Source: Actinophytocola xanthii (GTDB taxonomy: Bacteria; Actinomycetota; Actinomycetes; Mycobacteriales; Pseudonocardiaceae). Taken from it: a DNA stretch of 63,479 bases. A program made the position numbers and the translations under genes. Below, one piece after another: positions 8,592 to 16,946 of the stretch (its first letter is position 1; the number at the start of each line of letters is the position of its first letter). The stretch spans positions 1 through 63,479 of the forward strand of contig NZ_MSIE01000061.1 of the NCBI RefSeq assembly GCF_001921205.1, read 5' to 3'. Below the pieces are notes generated by a model. That model made no database searches and had not been told where the DNA came from. It worked only from the letters and a program-made list of their open reading frames with translations.

Positions 8592-9935
8592 ATGGGTGAC
8601 GGGGGGTTGCCCGGCGGTACGTCGCGCGATGGCGGGCGTCCGCACGGGGGTTCTCGTGGTGCTGTTCCCGCCGGGACGGCCGGGCATGGCGACGCCGCGT
8701 CGCCGGCCTCGGGCCGGTCCGAGCCGCGGGTAGGGCTGCCGAACATCGCCCGGCCGGCGGTCCGGCCACGGGAAGGGCGTGGGTCCAGCGCCAACTCGGC
8801 CGACAGGAGCGGCGCGGCGGTAGCCGCCCCGCCGGCGAGGAACCCGTGCGGCCCGGTCGCCCGGACCGGTGAACCGTCCCCACCCGTCGTGCCGGCGCAG
8901 GGCGGGGACCCGCTGCTCGAGCCGTGGAGAGCCGAGCTGGACGCGCTGGAGAGCCCCTGGCCGGCAGGCCCGGTCGCCCTCGAGGGTGACCCGTTCGACC
9001 TGCCGCCGCCGCTGCCTCCGTCGCTGGTCGCCGGCCGGCTCGCCGAGCCGGGTTCTCGGCTCCGGCCCGCCGACGACGACACGGTCCCGCTCGCGCTGGT
9101 GCCGTTCCCGCGTCCGCCCGAGGACGTTCGGTACTCCCTGGAGACGCCCCCGCGCGGGCTGCGGAAGTTCGACCTGGGAACCGTTCCCGCCTCGGTCACG
9201 CCGCCAGCGACCTGGCGCAAGGCCGCCCTGTTCGCGGTCCTCACGTCGGCCGCCGTCGTGTGTGCGCTCACGGTCGCGGCGATCCGGTTCGTCGGCGGCC
9301 CGTCCTCGCGCGGGGGCATCGAGTCCCTGCCGGGTTTTCCGACGCGGCCGCTGGAGCTCGAGGAGCTGCCGGCGCACAGCTCCTCCGGGATCGGCGGCGG
9401 GAGCGGCGGCAGCAGCCGGGCCAGCAGCACGTCCGGCACGTCGACGGGCGGTGGCGCGACGAGCCAGGAGAAGGAGGCCGCCCCGTCGGCGGCGACGCCG
9501 ACCGTCTCGGTGACGGTCACCGGGACCAGCACCACCAGCCGTCCCGCGACGGCGAGCTCGACCACGCCGCCGCACGCCACGCCGAGCAGGCCGGAGCGGA
9601 TCACGGTCGGGCCCTCGCCGGTCACCCCGACCGACCCGAAGGCGATGGGCGACCGGACCGAGCAGTACTTCTCGCTGGTCACGGCGAACCCCTATGCCGC
9701 CTACCAGCTCTGCACGGGCGAACTCGCCAACTCGGGCCCGGACGCGATCCTGGCCCGGTACTCCGACGTCACCGACATCCAGGTCCTGCACATCACGATC
9801 AACCGGGGACAGGCCGTCACGCTGAACGTGCTGCGGCTGGTCCACGCGGACGGGTCGGTGACGATGGAGGTCCGGCAGCTGACCTTCACGCGCGGTCTCG
9901 ACCCGAGGATCAGTGACGACACGATCACAGCGTGA
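8592..9935 (+). CDS. Membrane-anchored protein with Ser/Thr/Pro linker and small C-terminal sensor-like domain
   Basis: A 447-residue single-pass protein. Residues 1 to about 205 are a cytoplasmic, Pro/Gly-rich disordered part. One transmembrane segment follows (F-A-V-L-T-S-A-A-V-V-C-A-L-T-V-A-A-I). After it comes a long Gly/Ser/Thr linker and a C-terminal domain of about 95 residues starting near D-R-T-E-Q-Y-F-S-L-V. The size and pattern (Y-F-x-L, Y-A-A-Y) weakly resemble the C-terminal domains of the next protein and of the second kinase, which look like NTF2-type folds. It reads in the same direction as the two kinases, so a role in the same signalling or wall-sensing process is likely but inferred. 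Confidence 0.65.
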   Translation: MGDGGLPGGTSRDGGRPHGGSRGAVPAGTAGHGDAASPASGRSEPRVGLPNIARPAVRPREGRGSSANSADRSGAAVAAPPARNPCGPVARTGEPSPPVVPAQGGDPLLEPWRAELDALESPWPAGPVALEGDPFDLPPPLPPSLVAGRLAEPGSRLRPADDDTVPLALVPFPRPPEDVRYSLETPPRGLRKFDLGTVPASVTPPATWRKAALFAVLTSAAVVCALTVAAIRFVGGPSSRGGIESLPGFPTRPLELEELPAHSSSGIGGGSGGSSRASSTSGTSTGGGATSQEKEAAPSAATPTVSVTVTGTSTTSRPATASSTTPPHATPSRPERITVGPSPVTPTDPKAMGDRTEQYFSLVTANPYAAYQLCTGELANSGPDAILARYSDVTDIQVLHITINRGQAVTLNVLRLVHADGSVTMEVRQLTFTRGLDPRISDDTITA

Positions 9936-10071
9936 AGCGAGATTACGCCAACCGGGTGAACCTCCGACCGCTCGCCGAACCGACCGGGTGATCCACTCCG
10001 AATCGCTGGCATCCGATGGAGCACGAGGAGTACCAGTTGGCCCTACCGCGACTCACGGAGGCCCTCACACT

Positions 10072-10923
10072 GTGGACCGTCTGACGACCGGGCGACGACA
10101 CGTCCGCGCCGGGTCGATTCACGTCACCGAGCTGATCAACAAGCAGGTCCTGCGTGCCGACGACACCGTCGACGGCCCGCTCTCCCTCGACACGATCGGC
10201 GACCGGTTCGACCCGTCCACCGCCGTTCCCGCCTCCCGCCACCGCGCCGACTCCAAGGGCATGCAGCTGGCCAAGCTGACCAGCATCGGTGCGGCGACCC
10301 TCGTGCTGTGCGGGGCCGTCGTGATGGCGACGACGATCAGTCAGGAACGCGCCGAGGAGCGAGCCGCGCAACGTCCGACCCTCCACATCACCGGGGACCA
10401 GGCGCTGCTGCCTGACCAGCTCGACCGCTCCCTGTCCCCGGGCGAGCTCCCGGTGGCACCGCCTCCGGCAGCGGAGCCGGCGCAGGAGACCGAGCCGGGC
10501 CGGGGACCGCTACCCGAGCCGGGTACGCCGAACCCGGCACCGCCGAGCGAGTCGGTGCCCACACCCCTGGCCGCACCCGCGCCCGGACCGGCCCCCGGTT
10601 CCGCGCCGCCGGTGCCGCCACGGGTGTCGGACCTCGAGCTCGTCCGCGGGTTCTACGCGCTGCTGCCCAACGATCCCGGCAGCGCGTTCGACCTGCTCTC
10701 CCCGGACCTGTTGACCAGCACGTTCGAGGAGTTCCTCGACTCGTGGTCGACGGTGACCGAGGTCGAGGTGCAGGACCTGCACGAGCGCCAGGACGGCGTG
10801 CTCGCCGTGGTCCGGATGGCCCTCACCGACGGGGGCGCTCTCCGGGTGAAGCAGTTGCTCACCGTGGCCGACTCGCCCCGCCGTATCGTGGGTGCGCAGC
10901 TGCTGTCCGCGCAGCGCACCTGA
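10072..10923 (+). CDS. Membrane-anchored protein with Pro-rich linker and kinase-type extracytoplasmic domain
   Basis: A 283-residue protein from GTG 10072, preceded by GGAGG at 10058-10062. The cytoplasmic N-terminus of about 65 residues contains V-T-E-L-I-N-K-Q-V-L. A transmembrane segment follows (T-S-I-G-A-A-T-L-V-L-C-G-A-V-V-M-A-T), then a linker of about 80 residues rich in Pro/Glu/Ala. The C-terminal domain starts L-V-R-G-F-Y-A-L-L-P-N-D-P-G-S-A-F-D-L-L. It aligns well with the last 95 residues of the kinase at 12581-14272 (Y-Y-A-L-L-P-G-D-P-D-A-A-W). It thus looks like a free-standing copy of that kinase's sensor half. The gap to the kinase at 11152 is 228 bp. Confidence 0.7.
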   Translation: MDRLTTGRRHVRAGSIHVTELINKQVLRADDTVDGPLSLDTIGDRFDPSTAVPASRHRADSKGMQLAKLTSIGAATLVLCGAVVMATTISQERAEERAAQRPTLHITGDQALLPDQLDRSLSPGELPVAPPPAAEPAQETEPGRGPLPEPGTPNPAPPSESVPTPLAAPAPGPAPGSAPPVPPRVSDLELVRGFYALLPNDPGSAFDLLSPDLLTSTFEEFLDSWSTVTEVEVQDLHERQDGVLAVVRMALTDGGALRVKQLLTVADSPRRIVGAQLLSAQRT

Positions 10924-11151
10924 TCCAGTAACGTCTCGGTGCAACGCTCACGGTGTGGTCCGCATTCGTGTGCGCTGCGTGAACGCCTAGCCTGGTGCGG
11001 TCGGCGTAGGTGGGCACCGCCGTCTGGACGGGCGACGGAGGCAAGCCCGCGCCGGTCCCGGGAGGTTTCCGTGTCCTGCGGTCCAGGTAATCCCACACTC
11101 TCGGAGTCGGCATGACAACCGATCGCCTGCAGGCAGGGAGGACTCGTCGCG

Positions 11152-12546
11152 ATGACCGATGAGGGTCGCCTGGTAGCCGGGCGCTACCGGCTCGTCCACC
11201 GCATCGGTACCGGTGCGATGGGCGTGGTCTGGCAGGCGCACGACGAGCGGTTGAACCGCACGGTCGCGGTGAAGAGGCTCCTGCTCCAGCCCGGCCTGCC
11301 GCCCGACGAGGCCCAGGAGGCCGTCGCGCGCTGCATGCGCGAGGGACGGATCGCCGCCAAGCTCCAGCACCCGAACGCCATCGCGGTCTTCGACGTCGTG
11401 GACGAGGACGGCGCCCCCTGCCTGGTCATGGAGTACCTGCCGTCCAAGAGCCTGGCGATGGTCATGGCCGAGCGCGGCCCGCTGTCCCCCCGTGAGGTCG
11501 CCTGGATCGGCGCGCAGTCGGCCGCCGCGCTGGCCGCCGCGCACGCCGCCGGCATCGTGCACCGGGACGTCAAGCCGGGCAACATCCTGATCGCCGACGA
11601 CGGCACGGTGAAGATCACCGACTTCGGCATCTCCCGCGCGACCGACGACGTCACCGTGACCAAGACCGGGATGATCGCCGGCACGCCCGCGTACCTCGCT
11701 CCCGAGGCCGCGGTCGGCCAGGAGCCCAGCCCGGCCTCCGACGTGTTCTCCCTCGGCTCGACGCTCTACGCGGCGGTCGAGGGCGAGCCGCCGTTCGGCC
11801 TGACCGACAACACCCTCCAGCTGCTGCACGCGGTGGCCGCCGGGCGGATCAACCCCCCGCAGCAGTCCGGGCCGCTCACCGGGGTGCTGACCTGGCTGCT
11901 GGCCGCCGAGCCGGAGAACCGGCCGTCGACCGGGCGGGCCAGAGACCTGCTGTCGGCGGTCGCCGCGGGCGAGGTGCCCTCGCTGCCGAGGATGGCGCCT
12001 GCCTCGGACACCGGAACGCGGATGGTCGTGCCGAGCGCCGGCTACGACGACTACGACGACCGTTACGACAACCGGTACGACGACTACGACGACGCCGCGA
12101 CCCAGATGGTCGGCGCCTCGGACCGGACCCGGTCGGTGCCGCGTCCCCGGCCCACCGCGCCGCCGCCGACGAACCGCTCCCGCAAGCCGCTGGTGTTCGC
12201 CGGGGTCGTGCTGGTCGCGATCCTGGCCGTGGGCATCTGGCTGCTGTCCAGCCGGGAGGAACCGCCGGCGACCGAGAAGGACCCCGGCCAGGTCACCAAC
12301 GAGACGACCAGCCAGCCGACCACCACGACCGAGGTCACCTCGACCCAGTCCACCACGTCGAGGACACCGGCGGAGGAGGAGGTCGTCACCCGCGACGAGA
12401 CGACGACCACCACCACCACGACCACCACCACGACCACGACGACCACCACCACCACGACGACGACCACGGTGCCGAGCGAGGAACCGAGTTCGCCGACCCC
12501 AGACGAGTCCACCCCGCCGGCAGATCCCACGGGAGCGCAAGGGTGA
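11152..12546 (+). CDS. Transmembrane Ser/Thr protein kinase (PknB-like) with poly-Thr tail
   Basis: A 464-residue eukaryotic-type kinase. The glycine loop I-G-T-G-A-M-G is near 18-24, the ATP lysine in V-A-V-K-R near 39, the catalytic loop H-R-D-V-K-P-G-N near 137, and D-F-G-I-S-R near 156. The activation segment has T-K-T-G-M-I-A-G-T-P-A-Y-L-A-P-E. After an Asp/Tyr-rich juxtamembrane segment comes one transmembrane helix (about 345-366). The outside part is only a low-complexity Thr/Ser/Pro/Glu tail with 23 consecutive Thr (12400-12468) and no folded domain. PASTA repeats are absent. ATG 11152 has GGGAGGA upstream. It is a close paralogue of the kinase just downstream. Confidence 0.93.
   Translation: MTDEGRLVAGRYRLVHRIGTGAMGVVWQAHDERLNRTVAVKRLLLQPGLPPDEAQEAVARCMREGRIAAKLQHPNAIAVFDVVDEDGAPCLVMEYLPSKSLAMVMAERGPLSPREVAWIGAQSAAALAAAHAAGIVHRDVKPGNILIADDGTVKITDFGISRATDDVTVTKTGMIAGTPAYLAPEAAVGQEPSPASDVFSLGSTLYAAVEGEPPFGLTDNTLQLLHAVAAGRINPPQQSGPLTGVLTWLLAAEPENRPSTGRARDLLSAVAAGEVPSLPRMAPASDTGTRMVVPSAGYDDYDDRYDNRYDDYDDAATQMVGASDRTRSVPRPRPTAPPPTNRSRKPLVFAGVVLVAILAVGIWLLSSREEPPATEKDPGQVTNETTSQPTTTTEVTSTQSTTSRTPAEEEVVTRDETTTTTTTTTTTTTTTTTTTTTTTVPSEEPSSPTPDESTPPADPTGAQG
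12400..12468 (+). repeat. ACC/ACG microsatellite coding for 23 consecutive threonines
   Basis: Sixty-nine bases made only of ACC and ACG codons, giving an uninterrupted Thr-23 run in the extracellular tail of the kinase. Codons alternate irregularly, so slippage has probably been followed by third-base drift. Length changes would keep the frame. Such tails are candidates for O-mannosylation in actinobacteria. Confidence 0.95.
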
Positions 12547-12580
12547 TCTCGGCCGGGGTGCGAGTACTGGGGGGTTGCCG

Positions 12581-14272
12581 GTGACGGCGGAGGGGAGCAT
12601 GGTCGCCGGGCGGTACCGGCTGAGCAGGAAGATCGGCGCCGGGGCCATGGGCATCGTGTGGCAGGCGCATGACGAGCGCCTGCACCGGACGGTCGCCATC
12701 AAGCAGATGCTGCTGGGGCCGGGCCTGACCGACGCGCAGGCCGAGGAGTCCCGGCGGCGCTCGATGCGCGAGGGGCGCATCGCCGCCCGCCTGGCCCACC
12801 CCAACGCGATCACGGTGTACGACGTCGCGGAGCACGAGGGTGACCCGTGGCTGATCATGGAGTACCTGCCGTCCAAGAGCCTGGCGACGGTGCTCTCCGA
12901 ACGTGGGACCCTGCCGCCGGTGGAGGCGGCGCGGATCGGCGCGCAGGTCGCCTCGGCGCTGGTCGCGGCGCATGCCGCCGGGATCGTGCACCGGGACATC
13001 AAGCCGGCCAACGTGCTCCTCGGCGAGGACGGCACCGTCAAGATCACCGACTTCGGGATCTCCCGGGCGACCGGCGACGTGACGGTGACCGCGACCGGCA
13101 TGCTCGCCGGCACGCCCGCCTACCTCGCCCCCGAGGTGGCCAAGGGTGAGGACCCGACACCGGCGGCGGACGTGTTCAGCCTGGGTTCGACGCTCTACAC
13201 GGCTGTCGAGGGCCACTCGCCGTTCGGGCTGAGCGAGAACACGCTGGCGCTGCTGTACGCGGTGGCCGCCGGCAAGATCACCCCGCCCCGCCAGGCGGGC
13301 CCGCTGACCGCGCTGCTGATGCAGCTGCTGCGGGTCGAGCCGTCCGAACGCCCGTCGCTGATCGCCGCTCGGGACAGCCTGGCCGCCGTGGCCGAAGGGC
13401 GTCCGGCGCCCAACATCGCCGCGGCCACCGCGCCGACCGACCGGATCGCGGGCAACCGGCTGCCGCCCGGCCCGCCCCTCGGGCCGCCGACCCCGCAGGG
13501 CACGAGTCAGCCGCAGTGGGCGTCCAACGCGGACGCGACCCGGCTGGACGTGCATCCGTTCTCCGAGCCGGCACCGAGCGGGCCCGGTCCGGCCGTGCGC
13601 CGCGAGCCGCCGAGCGGCGGGCTCGGTCCCGGGTCGGGGCCGGTTCCCGTCACCCACCCGCCGGACCGCTCCCCGGGCAAGGACAACCGGTGGCGCTCGA
13701 TCCTGCTCACCGTCCTCGCGATCGTGGCCGCCGCCCTGGTCGGCATCCTGGTGGCGAACCTGATCACCGGCGGCAACGGCGACAACGACAACAGCGGGCA
13801 GAACGACGCGGCGCAGAGCAGCACCCAGTCCCAGCCCGAGCAGGCTCCGCCGGGTACGCAGACCGAGGAGACCGAGCAGACCGAGGACACGGGCACCGCG
13901 GAGGAGGAGCCACCCGAGGAGCCCTCCGAGGAGACGCAGACCTCCGAGTCCGAGGCGCCCACCGGCGAGGAGTTCGGCCAGGCCGTTCTGGACTACTACG
14001 CCCTGCTGCCGGGTGATCCCGACGCTGCCTGGGCGCGGCTGACCGCCAACGCGCAGGCGAAGTCCAGAAACGGTCTGGAGGGCTACCGGCAGTTCTGGGG
14101 CACGATCGCCTCGGTCGAGGCGACCCTGATCAACACCGAGGGCAACCGGGTGGCGGCCACCCTGAACTACACCCGCAAGGACGGCACCCAGCCGAGCCCG
14201 GAGGCCTACTCCTTCGCCGTCATCGAGCAGGGCGGCCAGCTCATGATCGACAACTTCGCACGGACCAACTGA
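12581..14272 (+). CDS. Transmembrane Ser/Thr protein kinase (PknB-like) with NTF2-like sensor domain
   Basis: A 563-residue kinase. I place the start at GTG 12581 (V-T-A-E-G-S-M-V-A-G-R-Y-R-L) because it lines up with M-T-D-E-G-R-L-V-A-G-R-Y-R-L of the upstream paralogue and has GGGGG at the right distance. Frame-consistent TTG 12575 and ATG 12599 are alternatives. Kinase motifs: G-A-G-A-M-G, A-I-K-Q-M, H-R-D-I-K-P-A-N (about 136), D-F-G-I-S-R (about 156), G-T-P-A-Y-L-A-P-E. The transmembrane helix is about 371-395. A Gln/Glu/Thr-rich linker follows, then a C-terminal domain of about 95 residues shared with the protein at 10072-10923. It starts 35 bp after the first kinase, so the two are co-transcribed. 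Confidence 0.93.
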   Translation: MTAEGSMVAGRYRLSRKIGAGAMGIVWQAHDERLHRTVAIKQMLLGPGLTDAQAEESRRRSMREGRIAARLAHPNAITVYDVAEHEGDPWLIMEYLPSKSLATVLSERGTLPPVEAARIGAQVASALVAAHAAGIVHRDIKPANVLLGEDGTVKITDFGISRATGDVTVTATGMLAGTPAYLAPEVAKGEDPTPAADVFSLGSTLYTAVEGHSPFGLSENTLALLYAVAAGKITPPRQAGPLTALLMQLLRVEPSERPSLIAARDSLAAVAEGRPAPNIAAATAPTDRIAGNRLPPGPPLGPPTPQGTSQPQWASNADATRLDVHPFSEPAPSGPGPAVRREPPSGGLGPGSGPVPVTHPPDRSPGKDNRWRSILLTVLAIVAAALVGILVANLITGGNGDNDNSGQNDAAQSSTQSQPEQAPPGTQTEETEQTEDTGTAEEEPPEEPSEETQTSESEAPTGEEFGQAVLDYYALLPGDPDAAWARLTANAQAKSRNGLEGYRQFWGTIASVEATLINTEGNRVAATLNYTRKDGTQPSPEAYSFAVIEQGGQLMIDNFARTN

Positions 14273-14275
14273 CGG

Positions 14276-15187
14276 TCACCGCCGCCCCGCCGCCACCGCC
14301 TTCGCGGCGGTGGTGAGGGCGTCCAGCAGGCACCGGACCGCAGGTTGGTCGGCGACCGACTCGCGCACCGCCGCGTAGATCAGCCGCACCGGCTCCGGCC
14401 GCCTGACCCGGCGCACGACGACCCCTGGCCGGCGGTGCTCCACACCGAGCAGCGGGACGAGGCTCACCCCGAGCCCGGCGGCCACGAACCCCTGGGCGCA
14501 GGCGTAGCTCTCCGACTCCACGGCGAAGCCCGGGGTGAACCCGGCCGCGGCACAGGCGTCCAGCACGACCTGGACGCAGGGGCCGGGTGGCCACTCGTTG
14601 CCGACCCACGGCTCCTCCGCCAGCTCGGCCAGGTCGATCACCCGGCGCTCGGCCAGGGGGTGGGATCGCGGCAGCACCAGGCGGTACGGGTCGTCGAGGA
14701 GATGCACGATCCGGACGCCCGGCACCGACGGCGGATCGGCCGGCAGCACGCAGAGCGCCACGTCCGCGTCGCTCTGGGCGAGCTCGGGCGCGGGGCCCGG
14801 GTCGACCAGCTTGAGGTCGACGCGCACCCCCGGATGCTCGTCGCGCAGGGTGGCGAGCGCGGGCGGGACCAGCGCCTGTCCCGCCGTGACGAAGTAGCGC
14901 ATGGACAGCCGCCCGGTGCGGCCCTCGCGCAGGTCGGCGAGGGCCAGCTCCGCCTCGGTGACCTTCTGGCCCACGATCTCGGCGTGCTCGGTCAGCAGGC
15001 GACCGGCCGCCGTGGGGCGGACGCCCCGACCCACCCGCTCCAGCAGCGGGGTGCGGGCCTGTCGTTCGAGCGCGGCCACCTGCTGGCTGACCGCGGAGGG
15101 GGTGTACCCGAGGTTGGTGGCGGCCGCCGTGATCGAACCGGTGGTGACGACCGCGCGGAGCACCTGCATGCGGCGTACGTCGAGCAT
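14276..15187 (-). CDS. LysR-family transcriptional regulator
   Basis: A 303-residue regulator. The N-terminal winged helix (about 1-62) reads T-G-S-I-T-A-A-A-T-N-L-G-Y-T-P-S-A-V-S-Q-Q. The periplasmic-binding-type effector domain follows from about residue 90. ATG 15187 is used; a GTG six bases upstream is also in frame. It diverges from an EamA-family exporter across 82 bp, the usual layout in which the regulator controls the transporter and itself. Its stop is 3 bp from the stop of the converging kinase gene. The effector is unknown; amino acids or analogues are typical for such pairs. Confidence 0.9.
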   Translation of the reverse strand: MLDVRRMQVLRAVVTTGSITAAATNLGYTPSAVSQQVAALERQARTPLLERVGRGVRPTAAGRLLTEHAEIVGQKVTEAELALADLREGRTGRLSMRYFVTAGQALVPPALATLRDEHPGVRVDLKLVDPGPAPELAQSDADVALCVLPADPPSVPGVRIVHLLDDPYRLVLPRSHPLAERRVIDLAELAEEPWVGNEWPPGPCVQVVLDACAAAGFTPGFAVESESYACAQGFVAAGLGVSLVPLLGVEHRRPGVVVRRVRRPEPVRLIYAAVRESVADQPAVRCLLDALTTAAKAVAAGRR

Positions 15188-15241
15188 GAGCACACCCTAC
15201 AGCGCTCCTTAACGATTACTGTTCAACTTTTCACTTGTCCT

Positions 15242-15266
15242 GCCAGGTTGGGGCAGGCAACCTGGC
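15242..15266. promoter_or_regulatory. Inverted repeat GCCAGGTT-N9-AACCTGGC before the EamA gene
   Basis: A perfect 8-bp inverted repeat ending 3 bases before the GTG start of the transporter, in the LysR/EamA divergent region. It could be the binding site of the LysR protein, although LysR sites usually have a T-N11-A core. In RNA it would form a hairpin covering the start site. Confidence 0.55.
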
Positions 15267-15269
15267 GCT

Positions 15270-16205
15270 GTGCGAACGACTAGTGCTGGAACGCTGGCCC
15301 GGATGGGCCTCCTGGCGTTGTTCTGGGGTTCGAGCTTCCTGTGGATCAAGCTGGCCCTGGTCAGCTTCTCCCCCATGCAGATCACGCTGGTCCGCGCCGC
15401 GCTCGGGGCGACGGTGCTGATCGCGCTCTGCTATGGAATGGGCCACCGACTGCCCCGCGGGCGGCGGGTCTGGGGGCACCTGGCGGTCGCCGCGCTGTTC
15501 GGCAACGCCGTGCCCTTCGCTCTGTTCGCCTTCGGGGAGCAGACCGTCGACTCGGGCGTGGCCGGGGTGCTGAACTCGACGACCCCGCTCTGGGCCCTGC
15601 TGCTGGGCATCCTGCTCGGGGCCGAACGCGACCTGCGCCCGGTTCGGGTCGCCGGGCTCGTCGTCGGCTTCGCCGGCACTCTGCTGATCTTCGCGCCCTG
15701 GGAGTCGGGCGAGCTGACCAGCTGGGGAGCACTGGCCATGCTGGTGGCGGCGCTCTGTTACGCGATCAGCTTCAACTACATCGCCCGCTACCTGTCCGGC
15801 CGGGGCACCGCGCCGATCGTGCTGTCCGCGGCGCAGATCACCGCCGCGACCGGGCTGACCGCGCTGGCCATGCCGGTCGGCGGCCTGACGCCGGTACAGC
15901 TGCAGTGGTCCGCGGTGATCGCGGTGGCCATCCTGGGCGTGTTCGGCACGGGGTTCTCCTTCGTCCTCAACTACCGCCTCATCGCCGACGAGGGGCCGAC
16001 CAACGCGGCGACGGTGGGGTACCTGCTGCCGGTGGTGTCGGTGCTGCTCGGCGCGCTCGCCCTGGACGAGGACCTCAACCCGAGAGTGGTCGCGGGCATG
16101 GTCGTCGTGCTCGTCGGGGTGGCGATGACCAGGATCCAGCGGCGGGTGCCGGCCCCCGTTCCCACCCCGGCCACCACGACCACGGCGGTCAGGAGCCGGG
16201 TCTGA
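15270..16205 (+). CDS. EamA/DMT-superfamily metabolite exporter
   Basis: A 311-residue inner-membrane transporter with ten predicted helices built from two EamA repeats of about 140 residues. The first carries L-F-W-G-S-S-F-L-W-I-K and the second P-T-N-A-A-T-V-G-Y-L-L-P-V-V-S-V-L-L-G, both typical. The C-terminal tail is short and Pro/Thr-rich. The start is GTG 15270; ATG 15303 is an alternative. No ribosome site is obvious, and a hairpin lies directly upstream. The divergent LysR gene is its likely regulator. Substrates in this family are amino acids, their derivatives or drugs and cannot be deduced here. Confidence 0.9.
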   Translation: MRTTSAGTLARMGLLALFWGSSFLWIKLALVSFSPMQITLVRAALGATVLIALCYGMGHRLPRGRRVWGHLAVAALFGNAVPFALFAFGEQTVDSGVAGVLNSTTPLWALLLGILLGAERDLRPVRVAGLVVGFAGTLLIFAPWESGELTSWGALAMLVAALCYAISFNYIARYLSGRGTAPIVLSAAQITAATGLTALAMPVGGLTPVQLQWSAVIAVAILGVFGTGFSFVLNYRLIADEGPTNAATVGYLLPVVSVLLGALALDEDLNPRVVAGMVVVLVGVAMTRIQRRVPAPVPTPATTTTAVRSRV

Positions 16206-16226
16206 GACCGGCGGCGAGGAGAACAG

Positions 16227-16261
16227 CGACCAGGACGCGCCCTCAGGGCCCGTCCTGGTCG
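16227..16261. terminator. Bidirectional terminator hairpin between EamA and HTH genes
   Basis: CGACCAGGACG (16227-16237) pairs with CGTCCTGGTCG (16251-16261). An inner GCCC/GGGC extension gives about 15 bp with one C-C mismatch and a 3-base loop. It sits between two convergent genes and overlaps the last codons of the HTH gene. No T-run follows, as is usual in high-GC actinobacteria. Confidence 0.7.
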
Positions 16262-16464
16262 TCGTCGACCCATTCGAGCAGGTCGCCGGGCTGGCAGTCG
16301 AGGACGCGGCACATGGCTTCCAGCGTGCTGAAGCGCACCGCCTTGGCGCGGCCGTTCTTCAGCACGGCCACGTTGGCCGGGGTGAGGCCGACCCGCTCGG
16401 CGAACTCGCCGACGCTCATCTTGCGCCTAGCCAACTGAACGTCGATGCGCACGATGATCGGCAT
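16243..16464 (-). CDS. Small Cro/C1-type helix-turn-helix regulator (YozG-like)
   Basis: A 73-residue DNA-binding protein. The helix-turn-helix reads M-S-V-G-E-F-A-E-R-V-G-L-T-P-A-N-V-A-V-L-K-N-G-R-A-K-A-V-R-F-ending, so it is described here only by its ends: it starts at about residue 16 and closes before L-E-A-M-C-R-V-L-D-C-Q-P-G-D-L-L. This is the compact XRE type commonly paired with DUF2975. Its ATG (16464-16462) shares one base with the TGA of the DUF2975 gene, so translation is coupled. It is the natural candidate for the factor binding the inverted repeat at 16956-16984. Confidence 0.88.
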   Translation of the reverse strand: MPIIVRIDVQLARRKMSVGEFAERVGLTPANVAVLKNGRAKAVRFSTLEAMCRVLDCQPGDLLEWVDDDQDGP

Positions 16465-16940
16465 CAGATCACCGCTTCCATGTCGGTGCGCAGCGCGGTG
16501 GCCTGCCGCAGCAGCGCCCGCAGCACCACGACCAGGAGCCCCACCACGGTGACCCCGGTCAGCACGAGGAACAGCAGCAGCGGCAGCCCGGGGTCCTCGG
16601 CGTTGAAGCCGACGAAGAGGAACACACCGACCAGCACGACCCAGCCGGCGGCGACCGCCCACACGATGGCGTCCACCCAGACGAGCGAAGCCTCGGTGAA
16701 GATGCGGTCCTTTTTGACCAACGTGAGCAGCTTCCAGATGGACACCACCACCACCTGGACGCACAGCACCCAGAACACCGCCACGGCGGTCGCCGGCCAG
16801 CGCAGGTAGGCCATGTCCGGCGACTCCCGGGCCATCGAGGCGAACTGGCCGGGCAGCGAGAAGGTCTGGAACATGACCAGAACGCCGAACAGCACGACGA
16901 GGAACACCCGGAGAGCGGCAACCGCGCGATCCGTACTCAT
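16464..16940 (-). CDS. DUF2975 four-helix membrane protein
   Basis: A 158-residue protein with four hydrophobic helices (about 9-28, 48-70, 86-108 and 117-140) and a charged loop K-K-D-R-I-F-T-E-A-S typical of DUF2975. The family is nearly always encoded with a small XRE regulator, as here, and is of unknown function. A role as membrane partner or sensor that modulates the regulator has been suggested by that pairing. ATG 16940 lies exactly where transcription should begin from the promoter at 16947-16975, so the mRNA is predicted to be leaderless. Confidence 0.87.
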   Translation of the reverse strand: MSTDRAVAALRVFLVVLFGVLVMFQTFSLPGQFASMARESPDMAYLRWPATAVAVFWVLCVQVVVVSIWKLLTLVKKDRIFTEASLVWVDAIVWAVAAGWVVLVGVFLFVGFNAEDPGLPLLLFLVLTGVTVVGLLVVVLRALLRQATALRTDMEAVI

Positions 16941-16946
16941 AGATCG

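Noticed and set aside
12400-12468. A minus-strand poly-Val open frame opposite the Thr tract
   Set aside because: It is the complement of the ACC/ACG repeat in a kinase gene with complete motifs.
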